This document shows, one piece after another, positions 1-8,972 of a DNA stretch of 64,000 bases. The notes beneath the pieces are model-generated. The model did no database searches. It was not told where the DNA came from and saw only the letters and a list, made by a program, of their open reading frames with translations. Every line of letters begins with the position of its first letter. Within the stretch, counting starts at the first letter, position 1. The translations under genes and the position numbers were made by a program. Origin of the DNA: Vibrio sp. MEBiC08052 (lineage in GTDB: Bacteria; Pseudomonadota; Gammaproteobacteria; Enterobacterales; Vibrionaceae). The stretch spans positions 186,001 through 250,000 of the forward strand of contig NZ_KQ947475.1 of NCBI RefSeq assembly GCF_001506075.1, read 5' to 3'.

Positions 1-1905
1 CATGTCGATTTTCAATTCGGTAATGAATTCCTGATCATAGTCATTTGACCACTCGACAGCCATATACCTTTCAGGTTCACGTTGGTAACCCCGGACATTG
101 GCACAGGTTTCACGATGAACAACAAGACCTTTTCCCGGAGAAATATGCGCCACAATATGATCATCTGGAATCGGGTGACAGCAGTTAGCAAAATTCAGCA
201 AAATGCCGTCAGCACCGCGGATCGGCAGTTTTCGTTTTGCCCTGTTGCTCTCATTTGTCGTCATGCCATCAGTATTGCCTAATAAGCGCCGGGCAATCAC
301 GATACTCATCAGTTCCCCTAAACCAATCGCTGCCAGCATATCGTCCAGTTGTTCCATTTTCAGTTCGGTAAGAACTTTCTGGATACTTTCCGGATCAATG
401 CTGGTGATGGTTTGTTCACCCAAAGCGTGATTGAGTAGGCGTCGTCCCAGAGTCACCGACTCTTCTCTGCGCATGGTTTTGAGTACCTGACGAATCTTTG
501 TCCGTGCTCGGGAGGTCACCACATAATTGAGCCATGCCGCGTTTGGACGAGCCCCCGGTGCACTGATGATTTCTACGGTTTGTCCGTTCTTTAACGATTT
601 ACTCAGCGGATATGGATTCCGGTCTACCCGGGCTCCGACACAGGTATTGCCGACATCGGTGTGTACCGCATAGGCAAAATCAACTGCAGTCGCGTCCGCC
701 GGGAGTTCGACAATCCGTCCTTTCGGGGTGAATACGTAAATCTCATCTGGGAATAAATCAGATTTGACGTTTTCAATGAATTCAAATGAATTACCGGCAC
801 TTTGCTGAAGTTCCAGCAAACTTTGCATCCAGCGTTGCGCTTTGACTTGCGCGGTGGTTCCGGTCCGTTCCCCATTGCCTTTGTAAGACCAGTGCGCTGC
901 CACACCTTTGTCGGCCATTTGATCCATGTCGTCCGTTCGGATCTGAACTTCCACCGGGACACCATGTGGGCCGACCATTGAGGTATGAATCGACTGATAG
1001 CCGTTGGCTTTCGGCACGGCGATATAATCTTTGATACGTCCCGGACGAGGTTTGTACAGGCTATGGACCTGACCAAGTACCCGATAACAAGTGTCCGCAG
1101 TATCGACGATAATCCGGAAGGCATAAATATCCATAATACTATGAAAGCGCTGCTCTTTTGTTTTCATCTTGTTGTAGATAGAAAACAGATTTTTCTCGCG
1201 TCCGACGACTTTGGCTGTCAGCCCGACTTCTTTCAGGCGGCCTTCTATCTCGGTATGGATACGCTGGATCATCTCTTTACGATTGCCCCGTGCTGATTTG
1301 ACAACATTTTTCAGCACGCGGAAGCGATTGGGATAAAGGGCTTCAAAGCCAAGCTCTTCCAACTCAACTTTAATATTGTGTATCCCGAGGCGGTGAGCCA
1401 GTGGCGCATAGATTTCCAGCGTTTCTCTGGCGATTCGGCGTTTCTTGTCTGGGCGCAACGCACCGAGGGTCCGCATATTATGGGTTCGGTCAGACAGTTT
1501 AATCAGAATGACTCGGATATCCTGAACCATGGCCAGCACCATTTTGCGGAAATTTTCCGCTTGTGCTTCTTTGCGATCACGAAATTTTAGTTTGTCGAGC
1601 TTTGAAACCCCGTCAACAAGTTCGGCAACAGCGGTACCGAATTTTGTCTCCAGTTCTTCTTTCGTGACTTCTGTATCTTCGATGACATCGTGGAGGAGCG
1701 CAGCTTGCAGTGTTTCTAAATCCAAACGCATTTCTGCCAGAATTCGGGCAACTGCGACCGGATGGATAATATAAGGTTCTCCGCTGGAACGTGTCTGACC
1801 CTCGTGAGCATCTCTCGCGACGACATAAGAGTGACGTAGAGCCTCAATTTGAGGCTCTGTCAGATATTCCTGGGCAACGGCTTTGAGGCTATCGAATAGA
1901 TACAA
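1..1905 (-). CDS. spoT: SpoT, bifunctional (p)ppGpp synthetase/hydrolase, 3' end cut off
   Basis: Makes and mainly degrades the stringent-response alarmone (p)ppGpp in the cytoplasm. Reading the minus strand from a TTG at 1905 gives LYLFDSLK, then the HD hydrolase motif HDVIEDT, the RelA/SpoT synthetase domain and the TGS region, closely following E. coli SpoT along its length. About 635 codons lie in the window; the last roughly 70 residues (C-terminal ACT part) run off the left edge. The start is TTG, chosen because it aligns with the E. coli N terminus and lies 34 bases behind rpoZ. The order gmk-rpoZ-spoT is the usual operon. Confidence 0.96.
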   Translation of the reverse strand, partial: MYLFDSLKAVAQEYLTEPQIEALRHSYVVARDAHEGQTRSSGEPYIIHPVAVARILAEMRLDLETLQAALLHDVIEDTEVTKEELETKFGTAVAELVDGVSKLDKLKFRDRKEAQAENFRKMVLAMVQDIRVILIKLSDRTHNMRTLGALRPDKKRRIARETLEIYAPLAHRLGIHNIKVELEELGFEALYPNRFRVLKNVVKSARGNRKEMIQRIHTEIEGRLKEVGLTAKVVGREKNLFSIYNKMKTKEQRFHSIMDIYAFRIIVDTADTCYRVLGQVHSLYKPRPGRIKDYIAVPKANGYQSIHTSMVGPHGVPVEVQIRTDDMDQMADKGVAAHWSYKGNGERTGTTAQVKAQRWMQSLLELQQSAGNSFEFIENVKSDLFPDEIYVFTPKGRIVELPADATAVDFAYAVHTDVGNTCVGARVDRNPYPLSKSLKNGQTVEIISAPGARPNAAWLNYVVTSRARTKIRQVLKTMRREESVTLGRRLLNHALGEQTITSIDPESIQKVLTELKMEQLDDMLAAIGLGELMSIVIARRLLGNTDGMTTNESNRAKRKLPIRGADGILLNFANCCHPIPDDHIVAHISPGKGLVVHRETCANVRGYQREPERYMAVEWSNDYDQEFITELKIDM

Positions 1906-1939
1906 ATTTTAGGCCCGTATGTTGTGTTACCTGCAAAAA

Positions 1940-2212
1940 TTAACGGTTATGAGCGATACTGCTCACTGCTGCCAATTCTGCAGCTTCTTGTTCTTGTTGC
2001 TCTTGACGCTCACGAGCATCAAGCACGTCTTTTGTAATCAGACCATCTTCGATTTCGCGTAGTGCGATAACGGTCGTTTTATCGTTTTCTTCTGGCACCA
2101 ATGGATCTTTTCCACCTGTTTGCATTTGACGAGCGCGGCGGGCCGCAATAAGAACCAAATCGAAACGGTTACCAACTTTTTCAACTGCGTCTTGAACAGT
2201 TACGCGTGCCAT
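1940..2212 (-). CDS. rpoZ: RNA polymerase omega subunit
   Basis: The 90-residue omega subunit helps assemble and stabilise core RNA polymerase through the beta' subunit, and in enterobacteria forms part of a ppGpp site. The N terminus [20 protein letters not shown] and the segment [10 protein letters not shown] are family hallmarks. Length equals the E. coli protein (about 91). It sits between gmk and spoT on the same strand, so it is probably co-transcribed with the ppGpp enzyme gene. The C-terminal third is rich in E and Q, as is usual for this variable tail. Confidence 0.97.
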   Translation of the reverse strand: MARVTVQDAVEKVGNRFDLVLIAARRARQMQTGGKDPLVPEENDKTTVIALREIEDGLITKDVLDARERQEQQEQEAAELAAVSSIAHNR

Positions 2213-2308
2213 GAGAACTCCAACTTGTTAATAAAAATCTATAAATGACCAGAAATTATACAACCGAACCGAATGAATTGTAAACTTCATGAGGTATCTC
2301 GCCGGGTT

Positions 2309-3386
<1,078 letters not shown>

Positions 3387-4670
3387 ATGAAAAAAATGAA
3401 GTTGACCACCAAAATCTTCATTGGTCTTGCTGCCGGGGTCGCAGTCGGATTGCTTCTGCAAGGGGCACCGGATATTGCGAATACTTATATTAAACCCATC
3501 GGAACGTTATTCATCAACTTGATCAAAATGCTAATCGTCCCTTTAGTATTTTCATCGTTAATTGTTGGTGCCGCCAGTATTGGCGATATTAAAACACTCG
3601 GAAGAATCGGAGGAAAAACACTTAGTTACTACCTGTTAACAACCGCTTTTGCTGTGACAATCGGTCTATTTTTGGCAACAATCTTTACACCGGGGGCAGG
3701 ATTGACCATTCCGGTGAGTGATACGAGTAAAGCCGTAGAAAGTGTCAGTCTGGTGGATACATTTTTAAATATTATCCCGAAGAACCCACTAAAAGGACTT
3801 GTTGAAGGCAATATGCTCCAGATTATTGCTTTCGCTTTATTTCTTGGTATGGGAGCGACTTCTCTTCCGGAAAATAAAGCACAGCCATTTATTTCGTTTT
3901 TCGAAAGCGTGGCTGAAATTATGTATAAAATTACCGGCTTTATTATGTCATTAGCACCTTATGGTGTGTTTGGCCTGATTGTCCCTGTTGTCGCCTCAAA
4001 TGGCGCTGCTGTCCTGATTCCTTTGATTAAGGTGATTGCTGCGGTATATGTCGGTTGTATTATACAGATGGCGCTTGTCTATGCACTGACCGTCAAGGGA
4101 TTTGCGGGTATTTCGCCATTACGGTTTATGAAAGGCATTCTACCTGCGGCTGCCACGGCATTCAGTACGTCTAGCAGCTCCGGCACTTTGCCTGTCAGTA
4201 TCCGGACGATTAAGGAAAACTTCGGTGTATCGGACAAGATAGCGAGTTTTGTTCTGCCATTAGGGGCGACTATCAATATGGGAGGAACATCCCTCTACCA
4301 AGGGGTTTGTGCGCTCTTTATTGCTCAGGTTTATGGCATCGATTTAACCTTCGCACAAATGGGAACCATCATTCTGACGGCAACGTTAGGAGCGATTGGG
4401 ACTGCTGGTGTTCCCGGTGGTGGCTTAATTATGCTGTCCATTGTTTTAACGTCAGTGGGACTGCCGTTAGAAGGTTTAACACTGATTGCGGGAATCGATC
4501 GCATACTGGATATGGCAAGAACATCGATTAACGTGATTGGCGATCTGGCTGCATCGATTGTGGTTGGCGCTTCAGAAAAAGAAATTCAGTATCCTCAAGG
4601 ACAAGAGCAAACATCTAAACAAGGAAGAGAACAAGAACGGGAAGTGGAATCAGCAACTTCACTTTCATAA
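3387..4670 (+). CDS. DAACS-family sodium/proton:dicarboxylate or amino-acid symporter
   Basis: An inner-membrane secondary transporter of the dicarboxylate/amino acid:cation symporter family (GltPh, GltP, DctA, SstT relatives). Seen are the serine-rich hairpin SSSSGTLP (S262-S265 and on), the HP2 segment TAGVPGGGLIML, and the TM8 signature DRILDMARTSINVIGD that binds substrate and cation. Odd: the TM7 motif normally NMDGT reads NMGGT at residues 297-301, so the Asp of a sodium site is missing. The start at 3387 is chosen over an ATG at 3375 because TGAGGA lies eight bases before it. About 427 residues. The substrate cannot be told from sequence. Confidence 0.88.
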   Translation: MKKMKLTTKIFIGLAAGVAVGLLLQGAPDIANTYIKPIGTLFINLIKMLIVPLVFSSLIVGAASIGDIKTLGRIGGKTLSYYLLTTAFAVTIGLFLATIFTPGAGLTIPVSDTSKAVESVSLVDTFLNIIPKNPLKGLVEGNMLQIIAFALFLGMGATSLPENKAQPFISFFESVAEIMYKITGFIMSLAPYGVFGLIVPVVASNGAAVLIPLIKVIAAVYVGCIIQMALVYALTVKGFAGISPLRFMKGILPAAATAFSTSSSSGTLPVSIRTIKENFGVSDKIASFVLPLGATINMGGTSLYQGVCALFIAQVYGIDLTFAQMGTIILTATLGAIGTAGVPGGGLIMLSIVLTSVGLPLEGLTLIAGIDRILDMARTSINVIGDLAASIVVGASEKEIQYPQGQEQTSKQGREQEREVESATSLS

Positions 4671-4764
4671 TCATCTTATCTCTGTCCCCTGCATAGACCT
4701 ACCTGCGCAGGGGCTGATTGCTACAGTCAAGACATCGCCCGTCTTTTGTCTGCTTTTAGCGAAA

Positions 4765-4802
4765 AATATTCCGGCTTGTCCGTTAGGATGAGCCGGAATA
4801 TT
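4765..4802. terminator. Hairpin downstream of the symporter gene
   Basis: AATATTCCGGCT and AGCCGGAATATT form a perfect 12-bp stem about 95 bases after the symporter stop. There is no clear T run on the plus strand; five T follow it on the minus strand. It is probably a transcription end or mRNA-stabilising hairpin. Confidence 0.5.
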
Positions 4803-4853
4803 CTCTCACTAACCTCTTATGCTTTTCTTTCTTTTTTACTTTATTTATCCATC

Positions 4854-4881
4854 TTGCACTCATGGGTCGTTGCTGTATAAT
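4854..4881 (+). promoter_or_regulatory. Sigma-70 promoter of yhhQ
   Basis: TTGCAC at 4854-4859 and a perfect TATAAT at 4876-4881 are separated by 16 bases. Transcription would start near 4888 and give a leader of roughly 105 bases that contains a small CCGAG/CTCGG hairpin and the preQ1 element before the yhhQ start. Confidence 0.7.
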
Positions 4882-4952
4882 CCGCCCTCTTTTTGCGCAA
4901 GATTGGCTCAAAAAGAGTATTGAACCGAGGCAAATTGTCTCGGATGCATAGA

Positions 4953-4987
4953 TTTGGGTTCCCTCACCCCAAACCAAAAGAAAAAGG
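4953..4987 (+). promoter_or_regulatory. PreQ1-I-type riboswitch controlling yhhQ translation
   Basis: A compact H-type pseudoknot element directly before yhhQ. Stem P1 is TTTGGG (4953-4958) with CCCAAA (4968-4973). The loop TTCCCTCA is followed by the extra C at 4967, which matches the ligand-pairing C of preQ1-I RNAs. An A-rich tail then ends in AAGG (4984-4987). The tail GG can pair with the loop CC, and AAGG is also the ribosome-binding site, six bases before the ATG. That is the layout of translational preQ1-I switches such as the Thermoanaerobacter one. Ligand binding should hide the Shine-Dalgarno and lower uptake of queuosine precursors. Confidence 0.8.
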
Positions 4988-4993
4988 TACATC

Positions 4994-5665
4994 ATGAGTA
5001 TTTTTACCATAGCACAGCAACGCAAGGCGCTGAGTTTTCTTGTTTTATTCCACTTACTGATTATTGCTTCCAGTAACTACTTAGTGCAGATCCCCTTTAC
5101 TGTCATGGGCTATCACACGACTTGGGGAGCATTTACATTCCCGTTTATTTTTCTCGCGACGGATCTGACGGTCAGAATCTTTGGTGCTTCACTGGCGCGG
5201 CGAATTATCTTGTTAGTGATGCTCCCGGCTTTAGCCGTTTCATATCTTTTATCGGTACTGTTCTTTCAAGGCCATTTTCAGGGCGTTGAACCACTGAGTC
5301 AGATCAACTGGTTTGTGGCCCGAATCGCGATTGCCAGTTTTATGGCCTATCTGTTCGGGCAAGTGTTGGATGTTCAAGTCTTTAACCGCTTACGCCAGCT
5401 GAAGCAGTGGTGGGTTGCACCAACCTGTTCGACACTGTTTGGTAATGCGCTGGATACTGTGGCCTTTTTTGGGATTGCTTTCTATCAGAGTCCAGACCCG
5501 TTTATGGCACAGCATTGGCAGGAAATCGCTATGGTCGATTATGGTTTTAAACTGGTGATTAGTTTAGGGCTGTTTGTGCCAATGTATGGGGTATTACTGA
5601 ACTATTTGGTGAGCCGTATTACTGCAATCAATCCGAACTTTTCACTGACGGGCGCGCAGGCTTAA
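4994..5665 (+). CDS. yhhQ: Queuosine-precursor transporter, YhhQ family (COG1738)
   Basis: A six- to seven-helix inner-membrane protein of 223 residues of the VUT/YhhQ family, which imports 7-cyano- or 7-aminomethyl-7-deazaguanine (preQ0/preQ1) for queuosine synthesis in tRNA. Recognised from the pattern HLLIIASSNYLVQIPF, TWGAFTFPFIFLATDLTVRIFG and FGNALDTVAFFGIAF. The family gene often sits behind a preQ1 riboswitch, and one is present just upstream, which supports the assignment. Its start is set by AAGG six bases upstream. Monocistronic, ending at a strong bidirectional hairpin. Confidence 0.92.
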   Translation: MSIFTIAQQRKALSFLVLFHLLIIASSNYLVQIPFTVMGYHTTWGAFTFPFIFLATDLTVRIFGASLARRIILLVMLPALAVSYLLSVLFFQGHFQGVEPLSQINWFVARIAIASFMAYLFGQVLDVQVFNRLRQLKQWWVAPTCSTLFGNALDTVAFFGIAFYQSPDPFMAQHWQEIAMVDYGFKLVISLGLFVPMYGVLLNYLVSRITAINPNFSLTGAQA

Positions 5666-5715
5666 AGACGCAAGTTGACTGAGAGATATCGTTACAGCTC
5701 TCAGGATAACGGCAA

Positions 5716-5745
5716 GGCCCCGATGAATGTGTATTCATCGGGGCC
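5716..5745. terminator. Bidirectional hairpin between yhhQ and the actP-like gene
   Basis: GGCCCCGATGAAT-GTGT-ATTCATCGGGGCC is a perfect 13-bp stem with a 4-base loop between two convergent genes. T runs are short, but stem strength and position argue for a shared terminator. Confidence 0.7.
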
Positions 5746-5799
5746 AGAGAGAAGTGACCCGATACGCTTCAAGTCACATCAGTTTCTCGTGGTCATTAA

Positions 5800-7503
5800 T
5801 TAATGGTTATGTGCTGTCCCCGCACCTTTCGGATAGCGAATGGATTCCACCATTTCCTGCACATCATCGGGGACTTCTGCCGTAAATTTATTGACCACAA
5901 TGGCGACCACAAAATTCAGACACATCCCTAATGTTCCGATACCTTCCGGGCTGATACCGAACCACCAGTTGTCCGGTGTATTGTCTGCCGGATTGATGAA
6001 CTTAAAGTAGATGATGTATGCCGCAGTGAAAAGTATCCCGGATAGCATGCCTGCAATCGCCCCTTCTTTATTCATCTTCTTATAAAAAATCCCCATAATA
6101 ATTGCCGGGAAGAAGGACGCAGCAGCAAGGCCGAAGGCAAAGGCGACCACCTGCGCCACGAATCCCGGTGGGTTGATGCCCAGATAGCCGGCCCCGATAA
6201 CGGCCAGCGCAGCACCGATCCGCGCTGCGAGTAGTTCTTGCTTGTCGGTCATGTCTGGCTTGAAGCCTTTTTTGAGCAAATCATGTGAGATAGAGGTGGA
6301 GATAACCAGCAGCAGACCGGCGGCAGTCGAGAGTGCCGCTGCCAGACCTCCGGCTGCCAGTAAGGCAACGACCCAATTTGGCAGTTTGGCTAACTCCGGA
6401 GATGCTAGAACGATGATATCCCGGTTGATCTTCACTTCATTACGCGCATCCCCTGCATAGAACATGCGACCATCACCATTTTTATCTTCCCATGAAACCA
6501 ATCCGGTGCTTTCCCAGTTTTTAAACCAACTCGGCGCATCCGTAGACTGAACTCCTTTCATGTCCGGACCATTGATCGTATCGATCATGTTTACTCGGGC
6601 AAATGCCGCAACGGCAGGCGCTGTCGTATAGAGCAGGGCGATAAACACCAGTGCCCATCCGGCAGAAATCCGTGCATCAGAGACCTTCGGTACTGTAAAG
6701 AAGCGGATAATAACGTGGGGGAGGCCAGCCGTACCAACCATCAAGGCCGCACAGATAAAGAAGACATCCACCATACTTTTCGAACCGTCAGTATATGCGG
6801 TAAAACCCAATTCTTGAGTTAAACCATCTAATCGATCCAAGAGATAAGTATCGGTACCTGAAATAGTTGAACCGAATCCCAGTTGCGGAACCGGTGTCCC
6901 CGTCATCATCAGTGAGGTGAAAATGGCCGGAACCAGAAATGCAAAAATCAGCACGCAATATTGAGCGACCTGCGTGTAAGTGATGCCTTTCATGCCGCCC
7001 ATGACCGCATAGAAGAATACGATCGCCATCCCGATAATAATGCCCATGTTGATATCGACTTCAAGAAAGCGCGCGAAAACGACGCCAACACCACGCATCT
7101 GGCCGGCAACATAGGTAAAAGAGACGAAAATGGCACAGAATACCGCAACCATTCGTGCTGTTCTGGAATAATATCGGTCACCGATAAAATCCGGGACTGT
7201 AAATTTACCGAATTTTCTAAGATAGGGGGCGAGGCAAAGTGCAAGTAAGACATAGCCACCGGTCCAACCCATCAGGTAGACACCGCCGTCATAGCCAATA
7301 AAAGAAATGATCCCCGCCATAGAAATAAATGATGCCGCAGACATCCAGTCAGCAGCGGTTGCCATCCCGTTTGCCACCGGATGTACGCCTCCACCGGCGA
7401 CATAAAATTCACTGGTTGAAGCCGCTCTTGCCCAGATCGCAATGCCGATGTACAAGGTAAAAGTCAGGCCCACGAGGATAAATGTCCAAGTTTGAATATC
7501 CAT
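5800..7503 (-). CDS. ActP-like cation/acetate symporter (SSS family)
   Basis: A 567-residue sodium:solute symporter with about 13 helices, resembling E. coli ActP, which takes up acetate and other short carboxylates. Seen: N-terminal FYVAGGGVHPVANGMATAADWMS, SFTYVAGQMRGVG, and the conserved stretch around GTAGLPHVIIRFFTVP. The insertion with MFYAGDARNEVKIN is typical of the DUF4212-associated subgroup. It lies 14 bases after the small DUF4212 gene, one unit, and close to a CrbR-type acetate-switch regulator, which supports acetate uptake. In Vibrio cholerae a symporter of this type is adjacent to crbR. The substrate is inferred from family and context. Confidence 0.88.
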   Translation of the reverse strand: MDIQTWTFILVGLTFTLYIGIAIWARAASTSEFYVAGGGVHPVANGMATAADWMSAASFISMAGIISFIGYDGGVYLMGWTGGYVLLALCLAPYLRKFGKFTVPDFIGDRYYSRTARMVAVFCAIFVSFTYVAGQMRGVGVVFARFLEVDINMGIIIGMAIVFFYAVMGGMKGITYTQVAQYCVLIFAFLVPAIFTSLMMTGTPVPQLGFGSTISGTDTYLLDRLDGLTQELGFTAYTDGSKSMVDVFFICAALMVGTAGLPHVIIRFFTVPKVSDARISAGWALVFIALLYTTAPAVAAFARVNMIDTINGPDMKGVQSTDAPSWFKNWESTGLVSWEDKNGDGRMFYAGDARNEVKINRDIIVLASPELAKLPNWVVALLAAGGLAAALSTAAGLLLVISTSISHDLLKKGFKPDMTDKQELLAARIGAALAVIGAGYLGINPPGFVAQVVAFAFGLAAASFFPAIIMGIFYKKMNKEGAIAGMLSGILFTAAYIIYFKFINPADNTPDNWWFGISPEGIGTLGMCLNFVVAIVVNKFTAEVPDDVQEMVESIRYPKGAGTAHNH

Positions 7504-7517
7504 ACGTCACTCCTTGA

Positions 7518-7784
7518 TTAGTCTTCATGGACGTTATATTTCTTGTCGAGTGAGTTCATTCGCCAGACATAGATGAAAATGAGGGCAACAAAGACATAGA
7601 TCGACCCCTGTTGGGAAAACCAAAAACCGAGTTTAAAACCACCGAACTGAATGGTGTTCAGTGCGTCTACAAATAAAACCCCGGCACCGTAAGAAACCAG
7701 AAACCAAATTGCCAGCAGGGTTCCCATGATTCCCAAATTCTCTTTCCAGTAAGCTTGTGCGTGCTCTGATGATTCGAACGCCAT
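7518..7784 (-). CDS. DUF4212 small membrane subunit of the ActP-like symporter
   Basis: An 88-residue protein with two predicted transmembrane helices (about residues 20-45 and 55-78), of the DUF4212 family that travels with ActP-like sodium:solute symporters. The N-terminal AYWKENLGIMGTLLAIWF and the segment FKLGFWFSQQGSIYVFV are typical. It precedes the symporter with 14 bases between them, so the two are surely co-translated. Thought to be an accessory subunit; its exact job is not established. Confidence 0.85.
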   Translation of the reverse strand: MAFESSEHAQAYWKENLGIMGTLLAIWFLVSYGAGVLFVDALNTIQFGGFKLGFWFSQQGSIYVFVALIFIYVWRMNSLDKKYNVHED

Positions 7785-7902
7785 AGCTGTCTCCTTCCTG
7801 TTATCGGTATTATTGTTAATACAATGTTACAATTATAAAATAGCAGGTCGTTATGGTTTGATCTTTGCAACTTTAGTCGGGTACTGACTTTCGGAGGTAT
7901 AA

Positions 7903-8091
7903 ATGGATTGGCAGATTTTTATTGAGGCAACGAATGTAAATAATATGTTAAATGATATAGTTGTTAGCCAAAAGTATATACAGAGAGCCTCATCGGATGT
8001 GTATTTGCATTCAATTGAATGGGATTCTCACATCAAATCAGGCTCAGCTAGAAGATATGGGAGCGAGCGCGAGTTCGGTGTCAATCAATGA
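7903..8091 (+). CDS. Small hypothetical ORF with a good ribosome-binding site
   Basis: A 62-codon frame (MDWQIFIEATNVNNML...) preceded by GGAGG at 7893-7897, five bases before its ATG. It lies in the 320-base gap between the DUF4212 gene and crbR, divergent from the former and convergent with the latter. I recognise no domain and see no membrane helix. The ribosome-binding site is the only real support; the frame may be chance. The rest of the gap (7785-7902) should hold the promoter of the symporter unit and shows nothing else I can name. Confidence 0.3.
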   Translation: MDWQIFIEATNVNNMLNDIVVSQKYIQRASSDVYLHSIEWDSHIKSGSARRYGSEREFGVNQ

Positions 8092-8104
8092 AATAATGGA
8101 TGAT

Positions 8105-8734
8105 TTAGTCGTTTATTTCATTCAGTAGGATGACGGCTTGAGTTCGATTTTTAACCCCGAGTTTGCGAAAAATGGCGGTCATGTGAGCTTTGATAGTTGC
8201 TTCGGAAACATTCAACTCATAGGCGATCTGTTTATTGAGTAAGCCATCCGACAGCATCCCTAATACTTTGTATTGTTGTGGGGTTAATGCCGCAATTTTT
8301 TCAGCCAGATCGTTGCCGGGCTGATTGGTCACAATCAGATCTTCAGGGAAGTACGGGTCACCATTGAGCACTTTATTGAGTGCATTGACGAGGGTGCGCA
8401 TATCGCTGGATTTAGGAATAAAGCCAAAAGCACCATGCTTTTTCACTTGTGCAACGACAGCTGGTTCTTCACTGGCTGATACCACCACAATCGGTAAATC
8501 CGGATAGGTATTTTTAAGGTGAATTAAACCAGAGATCCCATTACTGCCCGGCATTTTTAGATCGAGTAAAACCAGATCCGGTTCTGGTTCTTTTGCCAAA
8601 AGGGTAAGTAGTGCATCGAGTGTATCGGCTTCTTGTAGATTGGCTCCGCTCACGGCCATATGCACCGATTGAAACAGTGCATTACGGAAGAGTGGATGAT
8701 CATCTGCAATGATAATGGTGTAGGTTGCGTCCAT
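8105..8734 (-). CDS. crbR: CrbR-like response regulator, LuxR/NarL family
   Basis: A two-component regulator of 209 residues: receiver domain at residues 5-125 with acidic pair D11-D12, phospho-acceptor D58 and K109 region, then a LuxR-type HTH (LTPQQYKVLGMLSDGLLNKQIA...KAHMTAIFRKLGVKNRTQA). Its place beside an ActP-like symporter and dsbD matches Vibrio cholerae CrbR, which with the sensor CrbS controls the acetate switch (acs-1 and acetate uptake). The kinase is not in this window, as is also the case in V. cholerae. The gene name rests on similarity of context and recall of the family, so a related NarL regulator is not excluded. Confidence 0.75.
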   Translation of the reverse strand: MDATYTIIIADDHPLFRNALFQSVHMAVSGANLQEADTLDALLTLLAKEPEPDLVLLDLKMPGSNGISGLIHLKNTYPDLPIVVVSASEEPAVVAQVKKHGAFGFIPKSSDMRTLVNALNKVLNGDPYFPEDLIVTNQPGNDLAEKIAALTPQQYKVLGMLSDGLLNKQIAYELNVSEATIKAHMTAIFRKLGVKNRTQAVILLNEIND

Positions 8735-8972
8735 TACAATTCATATTTTTACAAGCTGTTAACCAAATTATTGTTCCGTTTATAGTTTTGAACAATATCG
8801 GAGCATGAAAACTCTGAACTCTATCCCCTTTTTTGCAGACATCTGTGTGCATTGTGTCGCGATTGTATGTTGATACATTGATCGTGTGATCCAGATTGCT
8901 TTGTATAGCGTGAAAGGATAACAAGGACTCATCCATTGCGACTTGGGTTGTTTTGATCATTCTGACCGAGCG

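Noticed and set aside
8700..8960. 86-codon minus-strand frame upstream of crbR
   Set aside because: Overlaps the crbR start, lacks a ribosome-binding site and shows no recognisable domain.
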